From: Verrucomicrobiota bacterium
GTDB taxonomy: Bacteria > Verrucomicrobiota > Verrucomicrobiia > CAIQCK01
Direction: 5' to 3'
DNA: 64,000 nt
NCBI GenBank assembly: GCA_026397915.1
Contig: JAPLTX010000047.1
Coordinates: 234,183-298,182 of the forward strand
Both the position numbers and the translations under genes were made by a program. The notes under the pieces were generated by a model. That model was given only the letters and a program-made list of their open reading frames with translations, was not told the origin of the DNA and searched no databases. Positions 48,030 to 56,621 of this stretch are shown piece after piece; the stretch's first letter is position 1; the number at the start of each line of letters is the position of its first letter.

Positions 48030-48175
48030 TGTGGACCACGTCCCCCGACGTGGCGTTTGTAGGGTCGGCCGTCCCGGCCGAGCACCCGTGGCGGTTTGAA
48101 TGCTGTCTTGTATCAGACACAGCTCGTCGGCCGAGACGCCCGACTCTACAACTCGCTCATCGGCGCAGCGCGCTA
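48030..48175 (-). repeat. composite cluster of TGTAG palindromes
   Basis: 48030-48055 is a diverged GGACCACG copy (TGTGG border), 48058-48081 a TCGGCCG copy, 48127-48150 reverse. Then about 20 bases of the KLNELI-type gene end, interrupted at 48170. Same order as 46862-47060, and more degenerate. Confidence 0.7.
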
Positions 48176-48241
48176 TTCAAGCCAGACCGCAGCGCAAGAG
48201 CGGAACCAGTGGGCGGCAGAGGAGGTTCATGGCGCGTCGTT

Positions 48242-48748
48242 TCACAATGGCGCGCGCACTTTCAGATCTTCCATCTTCCAGCCTTGGGGCAGCTTCGTGA
48301 TTGATGAAAACGCCGGGTCAACTTGGCCGTCCACGGGCGCATATCGGCCATCGGCTTCCTTCTTCAGGTAGAGCAGATAGGACGTCGCACAATCAGGCTT
48401 GGTGCAGTTGCCAGTTGTGTGATCGTAGCCGAAGGGAACAAGTTGGGGGGCGTTGCCTGGCTCGTATTTGGTGGCCAAACCATAATGGTGAAGGACGAAT
48501 TGTTTCAACGTCTTGTCGCCCTTCAAAACGGTTTCAACTTGCAACTCCGTGGACAAGTCCACGAGATTGAAATTGTTGAGGTGCGGCATCACGCCCCGCT
48601 CTGCTGTTGCTTGTGTTGAGATCGGCCTGGCAACGACTATCAAATCCGCCTGCTGATACATCTCACGTTGGGTCCAGACGCGAAAGTTCCGCCCGAACCC
48701 CGAATCGGCCGCGAACAACAGCAACAGGCAAACCACGATTCTTTTCAT
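48242..48748 (-). CDS. secreted protein of unknown function
   Basis: 168 residues with a signal peptide (VVCLLLLFAADSGFG). The mature part begins RVWTQREMYQQADLIVVARP. Two Cys in GNCTKPDCATSYLLYL. TELQVETVLKGDKTLKQFVL looks like a periplasmic domain seen in other environmental proteins, but no function is known to me. Upstream lies a further TGTAG cluster. Confidence 0.55.
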   Translation of the reverse strand: MKRIVVCLLLLFAADSGFGRNFRVWTQREMYQQADLIVVARPISTQATAERGVMPHLNNFNLVDLSTELQVETVLKGDKTLKQFVLHHYGLATKYEPGNAPQLVPFGYDHTTGNCTKPDCATSYLLYLKKEADGRYAPVDGQVDPAFSSITKLPQGWKMEDLKVRAPL

Positions 48749-48824
48749 AACGTCCTCCGCAGTGCGGTCGGAGTCTAGCGCGCGCGGAGCGCCCGCTCCA
48801 CCTAAAAACGGTGCGGAACCGGGT

Positions 48825-49026
48825 TGTAGGCCACGTCCCCGACGTGGCGATGGGGCGTGATGATTCCGCCGGGTCGGGGACCCGGCCTACAGCATCGGCG
48901 TGTTGTAGGGTCGGCCGTCTCGGCCGAGCAGCCGTGGCGGTTTGAATCCTGTTTTTGTATCAGACACGGCTCGTCGGCTGGGACGGCCGACTCTACAAGA
49001 CATTCGGGCGAGACGGCCGACGCTAT
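48825..49026 (-). repeat. composite cluster of TGTAG palindromes
   Basis: 48825-48849 (GGCCACG), 48868-48891 (reverse GGCCGGG), 48904-48927 (TCGGCCG), 48974-48997 (reverse, diverged) and 49004-49026 (reverse TCGGGCG). On the minus strand this matches the last half of 13850-14056 in element order and in spacer sequence. Confidence 0.75.
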
Positions 49027-49030
49027 AACC

Positions 49031-49378
49031 TCAGATGTTCCGCTTCAGGCCGCGGATGATGTCGTTGAGCTTGTCGAGGACCAACTGCACTTCGCCTTGG
49101 GTGGGCGGGTCGCTGATGGCGATGTCGAGCGTGCCGACGCCGTCCACGTTGCGCGGCGTGCCGTTGATGGCGTCGCTGAGTTGTGTCAGGGAGACTTCGC
49201 CCGGAGGGCCTTGCAATCCGGTGTTGCCAGTATCGCCTTTTTCTCCCGGCAAACCTTGGGGTCCGGGCGGACCTGCGGGGATGGCGGTGATTTTGTCGTC
49301 GAGGCCGTTGAATTGGTTCCGAAACTCGCCGGAGCGAAGCTCAGAGTTGTCGGGTGGAAATGACGGGTCGAAGGACAT
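49031..49378 (-). CDS. collagen-like protein with C-terminal helical tail
   Basis: 115 residues. Central Gly-x-y repeat (GPPGPQGLPGEKGDTGNTGL, about 10 triplets) flanked by FRNQFNGLDDKI before and by a tail ending VLDKLNDIIRGLKRNI. Collagen-like triplets form triple helices in bacterial surface and tail-fibre proteins, and the tail helix may trimerise. The KLN-D-I tail resembles decayed ends at 13633, 13851 and 47015. Stop lies directly beside the TGTAG cluster. Confidence 0.65.
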   Translation of the reverse strand: MSFDPSFPPDNSELRSGEFRNQFNGLDDKITAIPAGPPGPQGLPGEKGDTGNTGLQGPPGEVSLTQLSDAINGTPRNVDGVGTLDIAISDPPTQGEVQLVLDKLNDIIRGLKRNI

Positions 49379-49383
49379 AACAA

Positions 49384-49530
49384 GATGGGAGATGGCAGAT
49401 GGAAGTTGGAAGATGGGGGATGGAAGGCCCGCTAAACACGCGAGCCTTGCGGAAGCTTTCAGTTTTCAGCCTCAGCTATCAACGATCAGGTTTTGGCTGA
49501 CGGCTGATAGCTGATGGCTGATAGCTAGGT
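49384..49530. repeat. short low-complexity dispersed strings
   Basis: 49384-49425: GATGGGAGATGGCAGATGGA-type units, as in tsaD. 49427-49442: the GCCCGCTAAACACGCG arm found at 45994. 49495-49526: four GCTGATAGCTGATGGC-type units. No gene. Confidence 0.6.
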
Positions 49531-49538
49531 CGCGGCGG

Positions 49539-50246
49539 TCAGCCGCCGACGGTGATGGACATCTCGTTGCTCCAGAGGCCGACCTGCTGGTCGTCGAGGT
49601 GGAAGATGCCGCGGTATTTCCACTTCGTGAGCGTGGACGGCAGCGGGGTGGTGTCCGTGTAGCCAGGGGTGGTATCGGTGGCCAGGAACACCCAGCCCTT
49701 GCTGTCGTTGCGGTCCACCTGGAGTTCGATCATGTCCAGGAACGCCGCGTAACCGCCCCAGCCCCAAGCGATGCGGACGCCGTTGGTGGTGAGGCTGAGT
49801 TTGAACTCGGGCTTGAGCGTGGTCAAGTCGGGCGCGCCCTGTTCGCCGCCGACGATGCCGAGGTCGGTGCCGATGGCCTCGGTGTAGCCGCTGTTGTCCT
49901 TGATGATCTGCACCAAGGCGAAGAAGCGGTTGAGCGCGCCGGTGTTCACGGCCACGACGCCGGTGGGGAGCGTGGGCGCGGTGAAGACCGGCAGCTCCAT
50001 CAGCGTAGCGCCGTCGCCGGTCTGCGCGTCATCGGCGGCGTCCGTGCAGGCGAGCGCCCACGCGCGGGCGGCGGGCAGCCAGGACTGGATGACATAGATC
50101 ATCCACCGGCAATCCGCCACGCCGGCGGAGATCTGTGCGGGGGTCAATCCGACCGTCTCACCGTAGCCGGGTAGCTTGTTGCGGAAGTTTTCCAGGCAGG
50201 TGACTTGGTCAGCGGCCCGGGGTGGATACCAACTATTGTGCTTCAT
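49539..50246 (-). CDS. protein with helical N-terminus and FN3-like C-terminus, unknown
   Basis: 235 residues from the ATG at 50246, preceded by AAAAAGGAGCAAGAAA. The frame stays open upstream to 51320, but through a minisatellite and over another gene. N-terminal part: DQVTCLENFRNKLPGYGETV, then helices (YVIQSWLPAARAWALACTDA). The C-terminal about 90 residues (KLSLTTNGVRIAWGWGGYAA, ending LWSNEMSITVGG) look like one FN3-like domain. Possibly a surface protein; no signal peptide in this version. Confidence 0.6.
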   Translation of the reverse strand: MKHNSWYPPRAADQVTCLENFRNKLPGYGETVGLTPAQISAGVADCRWMIYVIQSWLPAARAWALACTDAADDAQTGDGATLMELPVFTAPTLPTGVVAVNTGALNRFFALVQIIKDNSGYTEAIGTDLGIVGGEQGAPDLTTLKPEFKLSLTTNGVRIAWGWGGYAAFLDMIELQVDRNDSKGWVFLATDTTPGYTDTTPLPSTLTKWKYRGIFHLDDQQVGLWSNEMSITVGG

Positions 50247-50375
50247 TTTCTTGCTCCTTTTTTTGGGGTTGATGACTGGCTGAAAAGGCGGGGTGTAGCC
50301 GGGATCGCCCGGCTGCAACTGGTAGGCCGGGTCGCCCCAAGCCCGTTTCTTGCAAAGAAAGGCATTTCTCGCGCG

Positions 50376-50690
50376 ACAGGAGGCGAATCTCGCGCCGCAG
50401 GAGGCGATTTTTCTCCCGTAGGAGGCGCATCCCGCGGGGCAGGAGGCGCGCCTCCAACGGCAGGTGAAGCGCCCCCTGTGACAGGAGGCGCGCCCCTTGC
50501 GGGAGGTGAAGCACCTCCTGCGGCTGGTGAAGCTGCTCCTGTGCCAAGAGGCGCACCACCCACGGCGCGGGGCGGCCACCCCGCACGCCAGGTGACGCTC
50601 CTCCTGCGGCAGGAGGTGCACCTCCAGCGGTAGGTGAAGCTCCCCCAGCGGTAGGTGAAGCGCCCCCTGCCGCAAGGGGCGAATCCATTG
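50376..50690. repeat. 21-nt degenerate tandem repeat, about 14 units
   Basis: Units resemble GCAGGAGGCGCGCCTCCAAC and GGAGGTGAAGCACCTCCTGC; each is near-palindromic. Because 21 is divisible by 3, several frames on both strands stay open and encode seven-residue A/G/P-rich repeats (such as GGASPAV and GGAPPTA). Which frame, if any, is translated is unclear. 50690-50926 holds no gene I can support; 50247-50375 encodes QPGDPGYTPPFQ-like text in the frame of the downstream gene. Confidence 0.75.
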
Positions 50691-50926
50691 GGGCGGGAAG
50701 TCGAGGGCATGCCCGGCCGGAAAAGGCTCCTGGCGGGCGGCCATCGCAACGTGGGAAACAGCCGTCGCGGCGGAGCGGTCGAGACCGAGCTGGGAAGCGG
50801 CGGGGGAGTTCCCTGCGGGCTGCGGCGGTTTGGCTTCGGTTCTCATCGGTGCTCTCTGGCTCCAGCATTCTTGCTTGCTGGCGCGCAGAGTCGCCCCGGT
50901 CGCCGCGCCGGGCAAGCCCCCAGAAT

Positions 50927-51238
50927 TCACAATCTGTGAATCGTCCCGGGGTGGGAGTTCCCGGGGGTTGCGCGGCATCGCTGGCACTGATCGAGGTTGC
51001 TGGAGAACAAGCAGCAGGTCGGCAGGCCCAGCGTCATGGCGATCAGGTCCAGCCATTCGTCGTCGGGAAAGCGTCTGCCGTTTTCCCACTGCGACCATGC
51101 CGACTGCGCAACACCGAGCTTGCCGGCGGCCTCCTTCACGGTGAGATGCCTGAGTTCTCTCAAGAATCGAAGATTGCCTTTGAAGCGTCCGCCTCGAACG
51201 CAGGCCGTGTCTTTCATCCCGTCGTTTTCTTGCGTCAT
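50927..51238 (-). CDS. XRE-family HTH regulator
   Basis: 103 residues from the ATG at 51238 (AGGAG 7 nt upstream). The HTH is LRHLTVKEAAGKLGVAQSAW with following SQWENGRRFPDDEWLDLIAM, the XRE/Cro signature. The C-terminal part is short and Cys-containing. Sits upstream of the minisatellite and the FN3-like gene, so might regulate them. Confidence 0.8.
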   Translation of the reverse strand: MTQENDGMKDTACVRGGRFKGNLRFLRELRHLTVKEAAGKLGVAQSAWSQWENGRRFPDDEWLDLIAMTLGLPTCCLFSSNLDQCQRCRATPGNSHPGTIHRL

Positions 51239-51585
51239 GCAACTCCTTTCGTCGCCGTTCCGTTCCCGTGCGGCGCCCACAGTGGCGGGGAGTCTCCACG
51301 ATGGCCGTCCGTGCCGTCAATTGGGGCTAACCCTGATTCCGCTTCGGGAGTTTCCTGATGGCTCCCGCCCCGCCATCGCGCGGAAAAGTTCCACCTTGGT
51401 CCGGCTGAGAGGTGAAAGCTGACCGCTGAGAGCTTCTCTCATCCGTGCTTTCCCCCTTGCGCCCCGCGCCCACGCGGCGCAAAATCCTCGCAGAGTGAAT
51501 GATGTAGGCTGCGTGCCCTCACGCGGCGAACATCCCTCATCCGCCCGGTGTGGGCACCGGGCCTACAAAAACCGAAAGGTGTCGT
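51239..51585. other. intergenic region with two TGTAG-family repeats
   Basis: 51503-51528 is a TGTAG copy with stem GCGTG / CACGC; 51542-51567 is a reverse copy with stem GCCCGGTG / CACCGGGC and CTACA end. No gene recognised in the remaining stretch. Confidence 0.6.
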
Positions 51586-53343
51586 ATGAACCGATTCATG
51601 GTGATGGCCGCTGTGGTGGTGCTGCTCGCGGCGGGATGTGGGAAGCGGCAGGACGCGAATCAGAAAGCCGAGATTGATTGGCCTGCTCGCGCGGCAATGG
51701 TGAAGGTGGGCATGACCCGCGCGGAGGTGGAGAAGATTCTCCCGACATGGTATCCGCCATCGCTCTCCAAGGGGCCGATCCCTTGGTCAAGCGGGTTCGG
51801 CAATGGATACACCATGACCGAACAGCATTTGGTGGCGGCAGACTGGCGGGTGATAGCCACATACGATGTCTCCAAGGGAAAGGGGATGGTCGGTTGGGAC
51901 AATGACCAGAGGCTGATTGTGCCAATCAAAATCAACAAGATCATGCACTCTGCGGAGGATAAAAAGTTTTGGATGGCGAAAGCGGCGTCAATCAAGGCAG
52001 GCATGACGCGCGTCCAGGCTGAGCGGAACATACCGGCGTGGAACGGTTGCGGTATGTCGGGTCTGTTCGAGGGTTTTGAGAATCGCGAGGTTTATGAATT
52101 CTCAGATTCATGGACGGACGCTGGCGGCAAGAAGTCTGCGTGGTCATTGACCATTTATTACGACGCCACTGGCGGCAGAGACAGCTTGGAGAATCGAGTC
52201 ATCAGTCCGGTAAAAGTCGAGGAACCGGCAGCGGAGTTTCGGCCGGGCATGCCCATGCAGTCCCGGGCGCAAGAGCTTCGCGTGGCGCTTCAGTATCATC
52301 TCGATCAGGGTGATGGCGCTCCGATGAGCGATCGGATTGCCTTGGCAAAGGCGTTCAGAGGACTTCAGGAATACGAACAACGTGCGGTGCTGAGCGATGA
52401 ACTCTGGCCGCGCGCCCGATGCAAGGAGTTCCGGCCCGTGCTTGAAGCGATGCTGCGCCTGCCTGACAAAACCGATCCCGACGCTGGAGGTTCACCGCGG
52501 TTAATGGGCGGTCCCGTGGTGGGCCTGCGCGCCAAACCCGGGCGGGGCAAAGGCGACGCGATGGCGAATGCCATCATGGGGCGTCTCTCCGAACTGGGTT
52601 CAACTTCCGCGCGCGAACTTCTGCTGAAAGACATTCGCAGCGGCCGCCCACGGCTTGACCTCAAAGGACTGGCCTCACTCCCCGAGGAACCCCTGCCGGA
52701 ACTCGATGCCGCGTTTCGCGGCTGCCTGAATCGGGAGCAGTCGTGCGATCTTTTCAAGATGAGTTTTGTGATCGGGCGTTATGGCTCGCCGGTGTTGCTC
52801 GACCAGGTCAAGCGATTCTATGTTTCCGCCAACGGCGGCTGGGCGTGCACGATTCAGGCGGACTTGCTGCGCTATCTTATCAAACACGATCCACCTTACG
52901 GACTTGCCCAACTTGAACTCGCCCTTTCGTTTCGGGGACAGCCGGGGAAGAACAACTGTTTTGGCGATGTCATTTATGAAACGGTTCATGGACTCAAGGA
53001 ACAGGAGATTAGAGCTTTTGCGATCAAACAACTGGCTGCTGATCATCCACGGATTCGGTATTCCGCAACCAAATACTTGCTCGAAAGCGACGAACCAGAC
53101 GTTCGCAGAGAAGTGATACGGATGCTCACGTCGCTGCCCCCAATAACGGATACGCACGGCGGACAATTCAGCAACGACTTGAGGGGACAATTGTTGAGCC
53201 TGTTCTTCCGCTTGCCGGCTTACCGACAGACTCATCTTCCATCGCTTGCCGAGCTTGACCAGTTGGAGGCTAACCTCTCCAGTGCGGAGAAGGCGCATTA
53301 CCAGAGGCAGATTGCAGAACTGCGCACGATACTCCGCAAATGA
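51586..53343 (+). CDS. lipoprotein with N-terminal BamE/SmpA-like units and HEAT-like C-terminus
   Basis: 585 residues from the ATG at 51586. Lipoprotein signal (VVVLLAAGCGK). Two BamE/SmpA-like units: MVKVGMTRAEVEKILPTWYP (about 40) and SIKAGMTRVQAERNIPAWNG (about 140). The rest (about 230-585) is helical, with HEAT-like blocks such as AFAIKQLAADHPRIRYSATK and DVRREVIRMLTSLPP. Probably an outer-membrane-associated scaffold. Overlaps the next gene by 4 nt. Confidence 0.6.
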   Translation: MNRFMVMAAVVVLLAAGCGKRQDANQKAEIDWPARAAMVKVGMTRAEVEKILPTWYPPSLSKGPIPWSSGFGNGYTMTEQHLVAADWRVIATYDVSKGKGMVGWDNDQRLIVPIKINKIMHSAEDKKFWMAKAASIKAGMTRVQAERNIPAWNGCGMSGLFEGFENREVYEFSDSWTDAGGKKSAWSLTIYYDATGGRDSLENRVISPVKVEEPAAEFRPGMPMQSRAQELRVALQYHLDQGDGAPMSDRIALAKAFRGLQEYEQRAVLSDELWPRARCKEFRPVLEAMLRLPDKTDPDAGGSPRLMGGPVVGLRAKPGRGKGDAMANAIMGRLSELGSTSARELLLKDIRSGRPRLDLKGLASLPEEPLPELDAAFRGCLNREQSCDLFKMSFVIGRYGSPVLLDQVKRFYVSANGGWACTIQADLLRYLIKHDPPYGLAQLELALSFRGQPGKNNCFGDVIYETVHGLKEQEIRAFAIKQLAADHPRIRYSATKYLLESDEPDVRREVIRMLTSLPPITDTHGGQFSNDLRGQLLSLFFRLPAYRQTHLPSLAELDQLEANLSSAEKAHYQRQIAELRTILRK

Positions 53344-54971
53344 ATACGATTAACCCAAGCATGTTACGGCCGGCGATAATCGCTATCGTGATCCTGCTGG
53401 CGGCGGGCGGGGCGGCGAGAGCGGCGGAGAAGGAAGCGCCGATAGATTGGCCGGCCCGAGCCGCGACCGTGAAGGTCGGCATGACCCGCGCCGAGGTGGA
53501 GAAGATTTTGCCACCCCCAAATCGGCAATTGTCGAACTGTTTTGGCGTTAGTGCAGGCTACCTCAGAATCCATCCAGTTTCGAACGATTGCGAAGTGTGG
53601 GTTTTTTATTGGCAAGACCCCGATGGGCCGGATGGGTTGAACGCTCGGGTATCAGCACCAGCAACGATCCATGCACCATTTAATGCACCTTTGCGGTCGC
53701 TGACAGTTAATGGTGACGCCTATTTCCCTTCAGATTTCTCCAAACTAACTATTCCCTCGGGGCCAGTAATAGTTCCATTCACCTCCTTCCCACTCGACGA
53801 GAACAAAGCACCGTTCTACTTCTCTGCCAATTGGTTGCTGACACCCGCATATAGGTTCCGTCCGCTCGGAAGCACGACGCAATCATCCACGCGGGATTCA
53901 GCCGGGCACAAACCATCGAACCAATTTATTGTGACGGCCGCAGTGGCGGGAATGCTCGCGGCGGGCGGGGTGGCGAGAGCGGCGGAGAAGGAAGCGCCGA
54001 TAGATTGGCCGGCCCGAGCCGCGACGGTGAAGGTGGGCATGACCCGCGCGGAGGTGGAGAAGATTTTGCCGAGATGGACACTGCCGAAGTCTAGCTACCT
54101 TTCAGCTTGGGTGGGCGAAGTCCAGGTCGTTGGCGGCAGGTTTTCGAGGAGCGAGAGTTACTTCGTCGCGGATGGCTGGCTTGCAGCCGTCAGCTATGAC
54201 TACGCCAGTAGAGAATCGTCCACCAATTCAGCGGGCCGCCTACCAACCCAAGGCGCGGCATTTGAGCCGCAATTGACACTGTCGAAACTGGAAGATTTGC
54301 ATGGCCCGTGGAACAGATTGCGGGAACCGGTGAAGGTCCAGAAAATCAAACGTTCATCGGATGAGAAGATAGATTGGCCAGCCCGAGCCGCGACGGTGAA
54401 GGTGGGCATGACCCGCGCGGAGGTGGAGAAGATTTTGCCGAAGTTGCAACATCCACGAGGTTCGACGGTCTCTTACGGTTCCATCACTATGACGGACTCG
54501 TGGAATGCTGCGGTGTATTGGGTTTCACAGGATTGGCGTGTGACGGTCAAGTATGACTATTCCGGTGCTGTGAAACCGGTCACGGCTACGACGATGCAAG
54601 CATGTGTCGGGCCAGCAAACCGAGTGATTGAACCGGTGAAGACCCTCAGAATCCCGCTTCCGCCGGAGGATGATCCGACACTGTATGACGCGAAGCTCAG
54701 CAAGCAGATTGATGTCATCCTCAGAGAGTGCCGCACGATCAAGCCGGGGATGACGCGCGCCGACCTCCTGAAGGTTTTCACCACGGAGGGCGGCCTTTCT
54801 AGTCCCGAAGCCCGCACCTACGTTAATCGGCGTTGTTATTTCATTAAGGTAGATGTGGAGTTCTCGCTTACCGATCCGAATCAGAGAACGGACATGCTTG
54901 ACCATGAGCGACCGACGGACGTTATCACCAAAATCTCGAAGCCGTATTTGGAGTGGAACCATCTCGATTGA
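53340..54971 (+). CDS. tandem BamE/SmpA-like repeat protein with an internal signal-like segment
   Basis: 543 residues. Three almost identical blocks of IDWPARAATVKVGMTRAEVE plus KILP (about 40, 225 and 345), and a fourth diverged copy (TIKPGMTRADLLKVFTTEGG). Between units 1 and 2 there is FIVTAAVAGMLAAGGVARAA, a second signal-peptide-like stretch followed by the same AEKEAPIDWPARAA as after the first signal peptide. The DNA is nearly identical over about 110 bases (53399-53512, 53955-54067), so this looks like recent fusion of formerly separate exported proteins. Confidence 0.7.
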   Translation: MNTINPSMLRPAIIAIVILLAAGGAARAAEKEAPIDWPARAATVKVGMTRAEVEKILPPPNRQLSNCFGVSAGYLRIHPVSNDCEVWVFYWQDPDGPDGLNARVSAPATIHAPFNAPLRSLTVNGDAYFPSDFSKLTIPSGPVIVPFTSFPLDENKAPFYFSANWLLTPAYRFRPLGSTTQSSTRDSAGHKPSNQFIVTAAVAGMLAAGGVARAAEKEAPIDWPARAATVKVGMTRAEVEKILPRWTLPKSSYLSAWVGEVQVVGGRFSRSESYFVADGWLAAVSYDYASRESSTNSAGRLPTQGAAFEPQLTLSKLEDLHGPWNRLREPVKVQKIKRSSDEKIDWPARAATVKVGMTRAEVEKILPKLQHPRGSTVSYGSITMTDSWNAAVYWVSQDWRVTVKYDYSGAVKPVTATTMQACVGPANRVIEPVKTLRIPLPPEDDPTLYDAKLSKQIDVILRECRTIKPGMTRADLLKVFTTEGGLSSPEARTYVNRRCYFIKVDVEFSLTDPNQRTDMLDHERPTDVITKISKPYLEWNHLD

Positions 54972-55014
54972 ACATGCAGCGGCCGGCACGCCACCATCGC
55001 GAAAGGAAACGAAC

Positions 55015-55443
55015 ATGAAGTGCATTGCTTACCGGGGCGGTTACAAATACCAACTGAAGGAAAGCTACACGGTGGAGATTTTCATCAAGCCGGCGAAGGC
55101 CATCGAGACGAGGTTCCTGCGGCTGGATACGGACGGGAAGCTGACGATCCGGGACGGGTATGCCTGGGATGGGCCGTCCGGGCCGACGATTGATACGCTG
55201 ACGTTCATGCGCGGCTCGCTGGTGCATGACGCGCTCTATCAGCTCATGCGGGAGAAGCATCTGGATCACGACACGCACCGGGAGACCGCAGACCGCATTC
55301 TCCAGCGGATATGCCGTGAGGATGGCATGTGGTCGGTGCGCGCGTGGTGTGTGTATTGGGCGGTGCGGCTCTTCGCCGACCCCGCGGCGGACCCGGCGTC
55401 AACGAAACCGCTCACGCATGCGCCGAAGGGATGCGAGGCGTAA
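55015..55443 (+). CDS. DUF1353-family (phage-associated) protein
   Basis: 142 residues from the ATG at 55015 (AAAGGAAAC upstream). Core IRDGYAWDGPSGPTIDTLTF, MRGSLVHDALYQLMREKHLD and ETADRILQRICREDGMWSVR is the DUF1353 pattern found in phages and prophages. The His-Asp of VHDALYQ may be catalytic, but activity is unknown. A stray phage-type gene, not part of a visible prophage. Confidence 0.85.
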   Translation: MKCIAYRGGYKYQLKESYTVEIFIKPAKAIETRFLRLDTDGKLTIRDGYAWDGPSGPTIDTLTFMRGSLVHDALYQLMREKHLDHDTHRETADRILQRICREDGMWSVRAWCVYWAVRLFADPAADPASTKPLTHAPKGCEA

Positions 55444-55448
55444 GGCAG

Positions 55449-55530
55449 TGGAGAGTTAAGAATTTAGAGTTAAGAGTTTCGGACTGCGCCATCAACTCTT
55501 CACTCTTAACTTTTAACTCTTAACTCGCTT
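55449..55530. repeat. inverted low-complexity string upstream of lipA
   Basis: GAGTTAAGAATTTAGAGTTA (55451-) and CTCTTAACTTTTAACTCTTA (55503-) form an imperfect inverted repeat; same string class as 14160-14250. Confidence 0.55.
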
Positions 55531-55634
55531 CGCTGTTTTGCCGCGTGACGGCGGGGCGGGGGTCGTCTATAGTGCGCGCCGAGGAAAAACGTTGACGTGA
55601 TTTTCCACCGCCCGCTAGGCTCGGTTCTTTGCAA

Positions 55635-56621
55635 ATGACGGCTACGAGCACAACAACGGCGGTGAATCGGCGGACGCGGCTGCCGCAATGGCTGCGGCTG
55701 AGCCTGCCGACGGATCGGCGGTTTGCCCAGACGGGCAGCAGGCTTGGAACCTTGCGGTTGCACACGGTCTGCGAGAGCGCGCGCTGCCCGAACCGCTGGG
55801 AATGCTGGTCGCGCGGCACGGCGACGTTCATGATCGCCGGGAACCGTTGCACGCGGGCGTGCGGGTTTTGCGCGGTGACGACGGCAAAGCCGCTGCCGCT
55901 GGACCCGGACGAGCCGAAGCGCGTGGCGGAGGCCGCAAAGCGGATGGCGCTGAAGCATGTGGTGGTGACGAGCGTGGCGCGTGACGATCTGGACGACGGC
56001 GGCGCGGAACATTTCGCGCGGACGATCCGTGAACTGCGGACGTTGTGCGGCGAGGATTTGGCGGTGGAGGTGTTGACGCCGGATTTCGGCGGCCAGCCTG
56101 AGCCGGTGCAGACGGTGCTGGCAGCGCGGCCGGATGTGTTTAATCACAACATCGAGACGGTGCGGCGGCTGACGGCGAAGGTGCGGCACCGGGCGACCTA
56201 CGAGCGGACGCTGGCGGTGCTGAAGATGGCGTCGGAGTGGATGGAGAACGACCGGCGGTCAGAGACCGCCGCTACAGAAACGGCGACTTCCGGCTGTAGC
56301 GGCGGTCTGCGACCGCCGGATTTTGCAGGCGACGGCCGGCGGATGTATGTGAAGTCCGGCTTGATGGTCGGACACGGTGAGACGGAGACCGAGGTGTTGG
56401 AGACGATGCGCGATTTGCGCGCGGCAGGTTGCGAGTTCGGGCAATACCTGCAGCCGACGCCGGCGAATTTGCCGGTGGTGGAGTTTGTGCGGCCGGAAGT
56501 GTTCGTGGCGTTGCGCCGGGCCGCGCTGGAGATGGGATTTGTTCACGTGGCGAGCGCGCCGCTGGTGCGGTCGAGTTATCACGCGGACGAGTTCAAGCGG
56601 AAAACAGGAAGCGAACTATGA
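55635..56621 (+). CDS. lipA: lipoyl synthase LipA with in-frame repeat insertion
   Basis: 328 residues from the ATG at 55635 (a TTG two codons upstream is possible). N-terminal auxiliary cluster CESARCPNRWECW, radical-SAM CTRACGFCAV, DDGGAEHFARTI, FNHNIETVRRLTAKVRHRAT and KSGLMVGHGETETEV are diagnostic. Inserts two sulphurs into octanoyl groups on carrier domains. Residues about 203-235 (from MENDRRSETAATETAT through RPPDFAGDGRRM) are not in ordinary LipA, and are encoded by an inverted pair of TGTAG palindromes at 56252-56319. Stop overlaps the aminotransferase start (ATGA). Confidence 0.93.
   Translation: MTATSTTTAVNRRTRLPQWLRLSLPTDRRFAQTGSRLGTLRLHTVCESARCPNRWECWSRGTATFMIAGNRCTRACGFCAVTTAKPLPLDPDEPKRVAEAAKRMALKHVVVTSVARDDLDDGGAEHFARTIRELRTLCGEDLAVEVLTPDFGGQPEPVQTVLAARPDVFNHNIETVRRLTAKVRHRATYERTLAVLKMASEWMENDRRSETAATETATSGCSGGLRPPDFAGDGRRMYVKSGLMVGHGETETEVLETMRDLRAAGCEFGQYLQPTPANLPVVEFVRPEVFVALRRAALEMGFVHVASAPLVRSSYHADEFKRKTGSEL
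56252..56319 (+). repeat. inverted pair of TGTAG palindromes inside lipA
   Basis: 56252-56276 is a reverse copy (CGGCGGT stem, ending CTACA) and 56295-56319 a forward copy (TGTAGCGGCGGTCTGCGACC then GCCGG). 68 bases plus flanks keep the lipA frame. Confidence 0.85.

Noticed and set aside
31072..48081. Formylglycine-generating enzyme for sulfatase activation
   Set aside because: No sulfatase gene in the window, and the secreted SUMF1 proteins in this group often lack the full Cys pair context; kept as domain-level calls only.
50376..50690. CRISPR-like tandem array
   Set aside because: Units are contiguous without spacers and are degenerate.
50247..51320. Upstream extension of the FN3-like gene to 593 codons
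   Set aside because: The extension runs through a 21-nt repeat (length divisible by three keeps frames open) and across the XRE gene; the start at 50246 has a good ribosome site.
53340..54971. Assembly artefact as explanation of tandem units
   Set aside because: Units differ in the segments between the repeated blocks and the fourth is diverged, so simple collapse or duplication by assembly is unlikely, though long reads should confirm.
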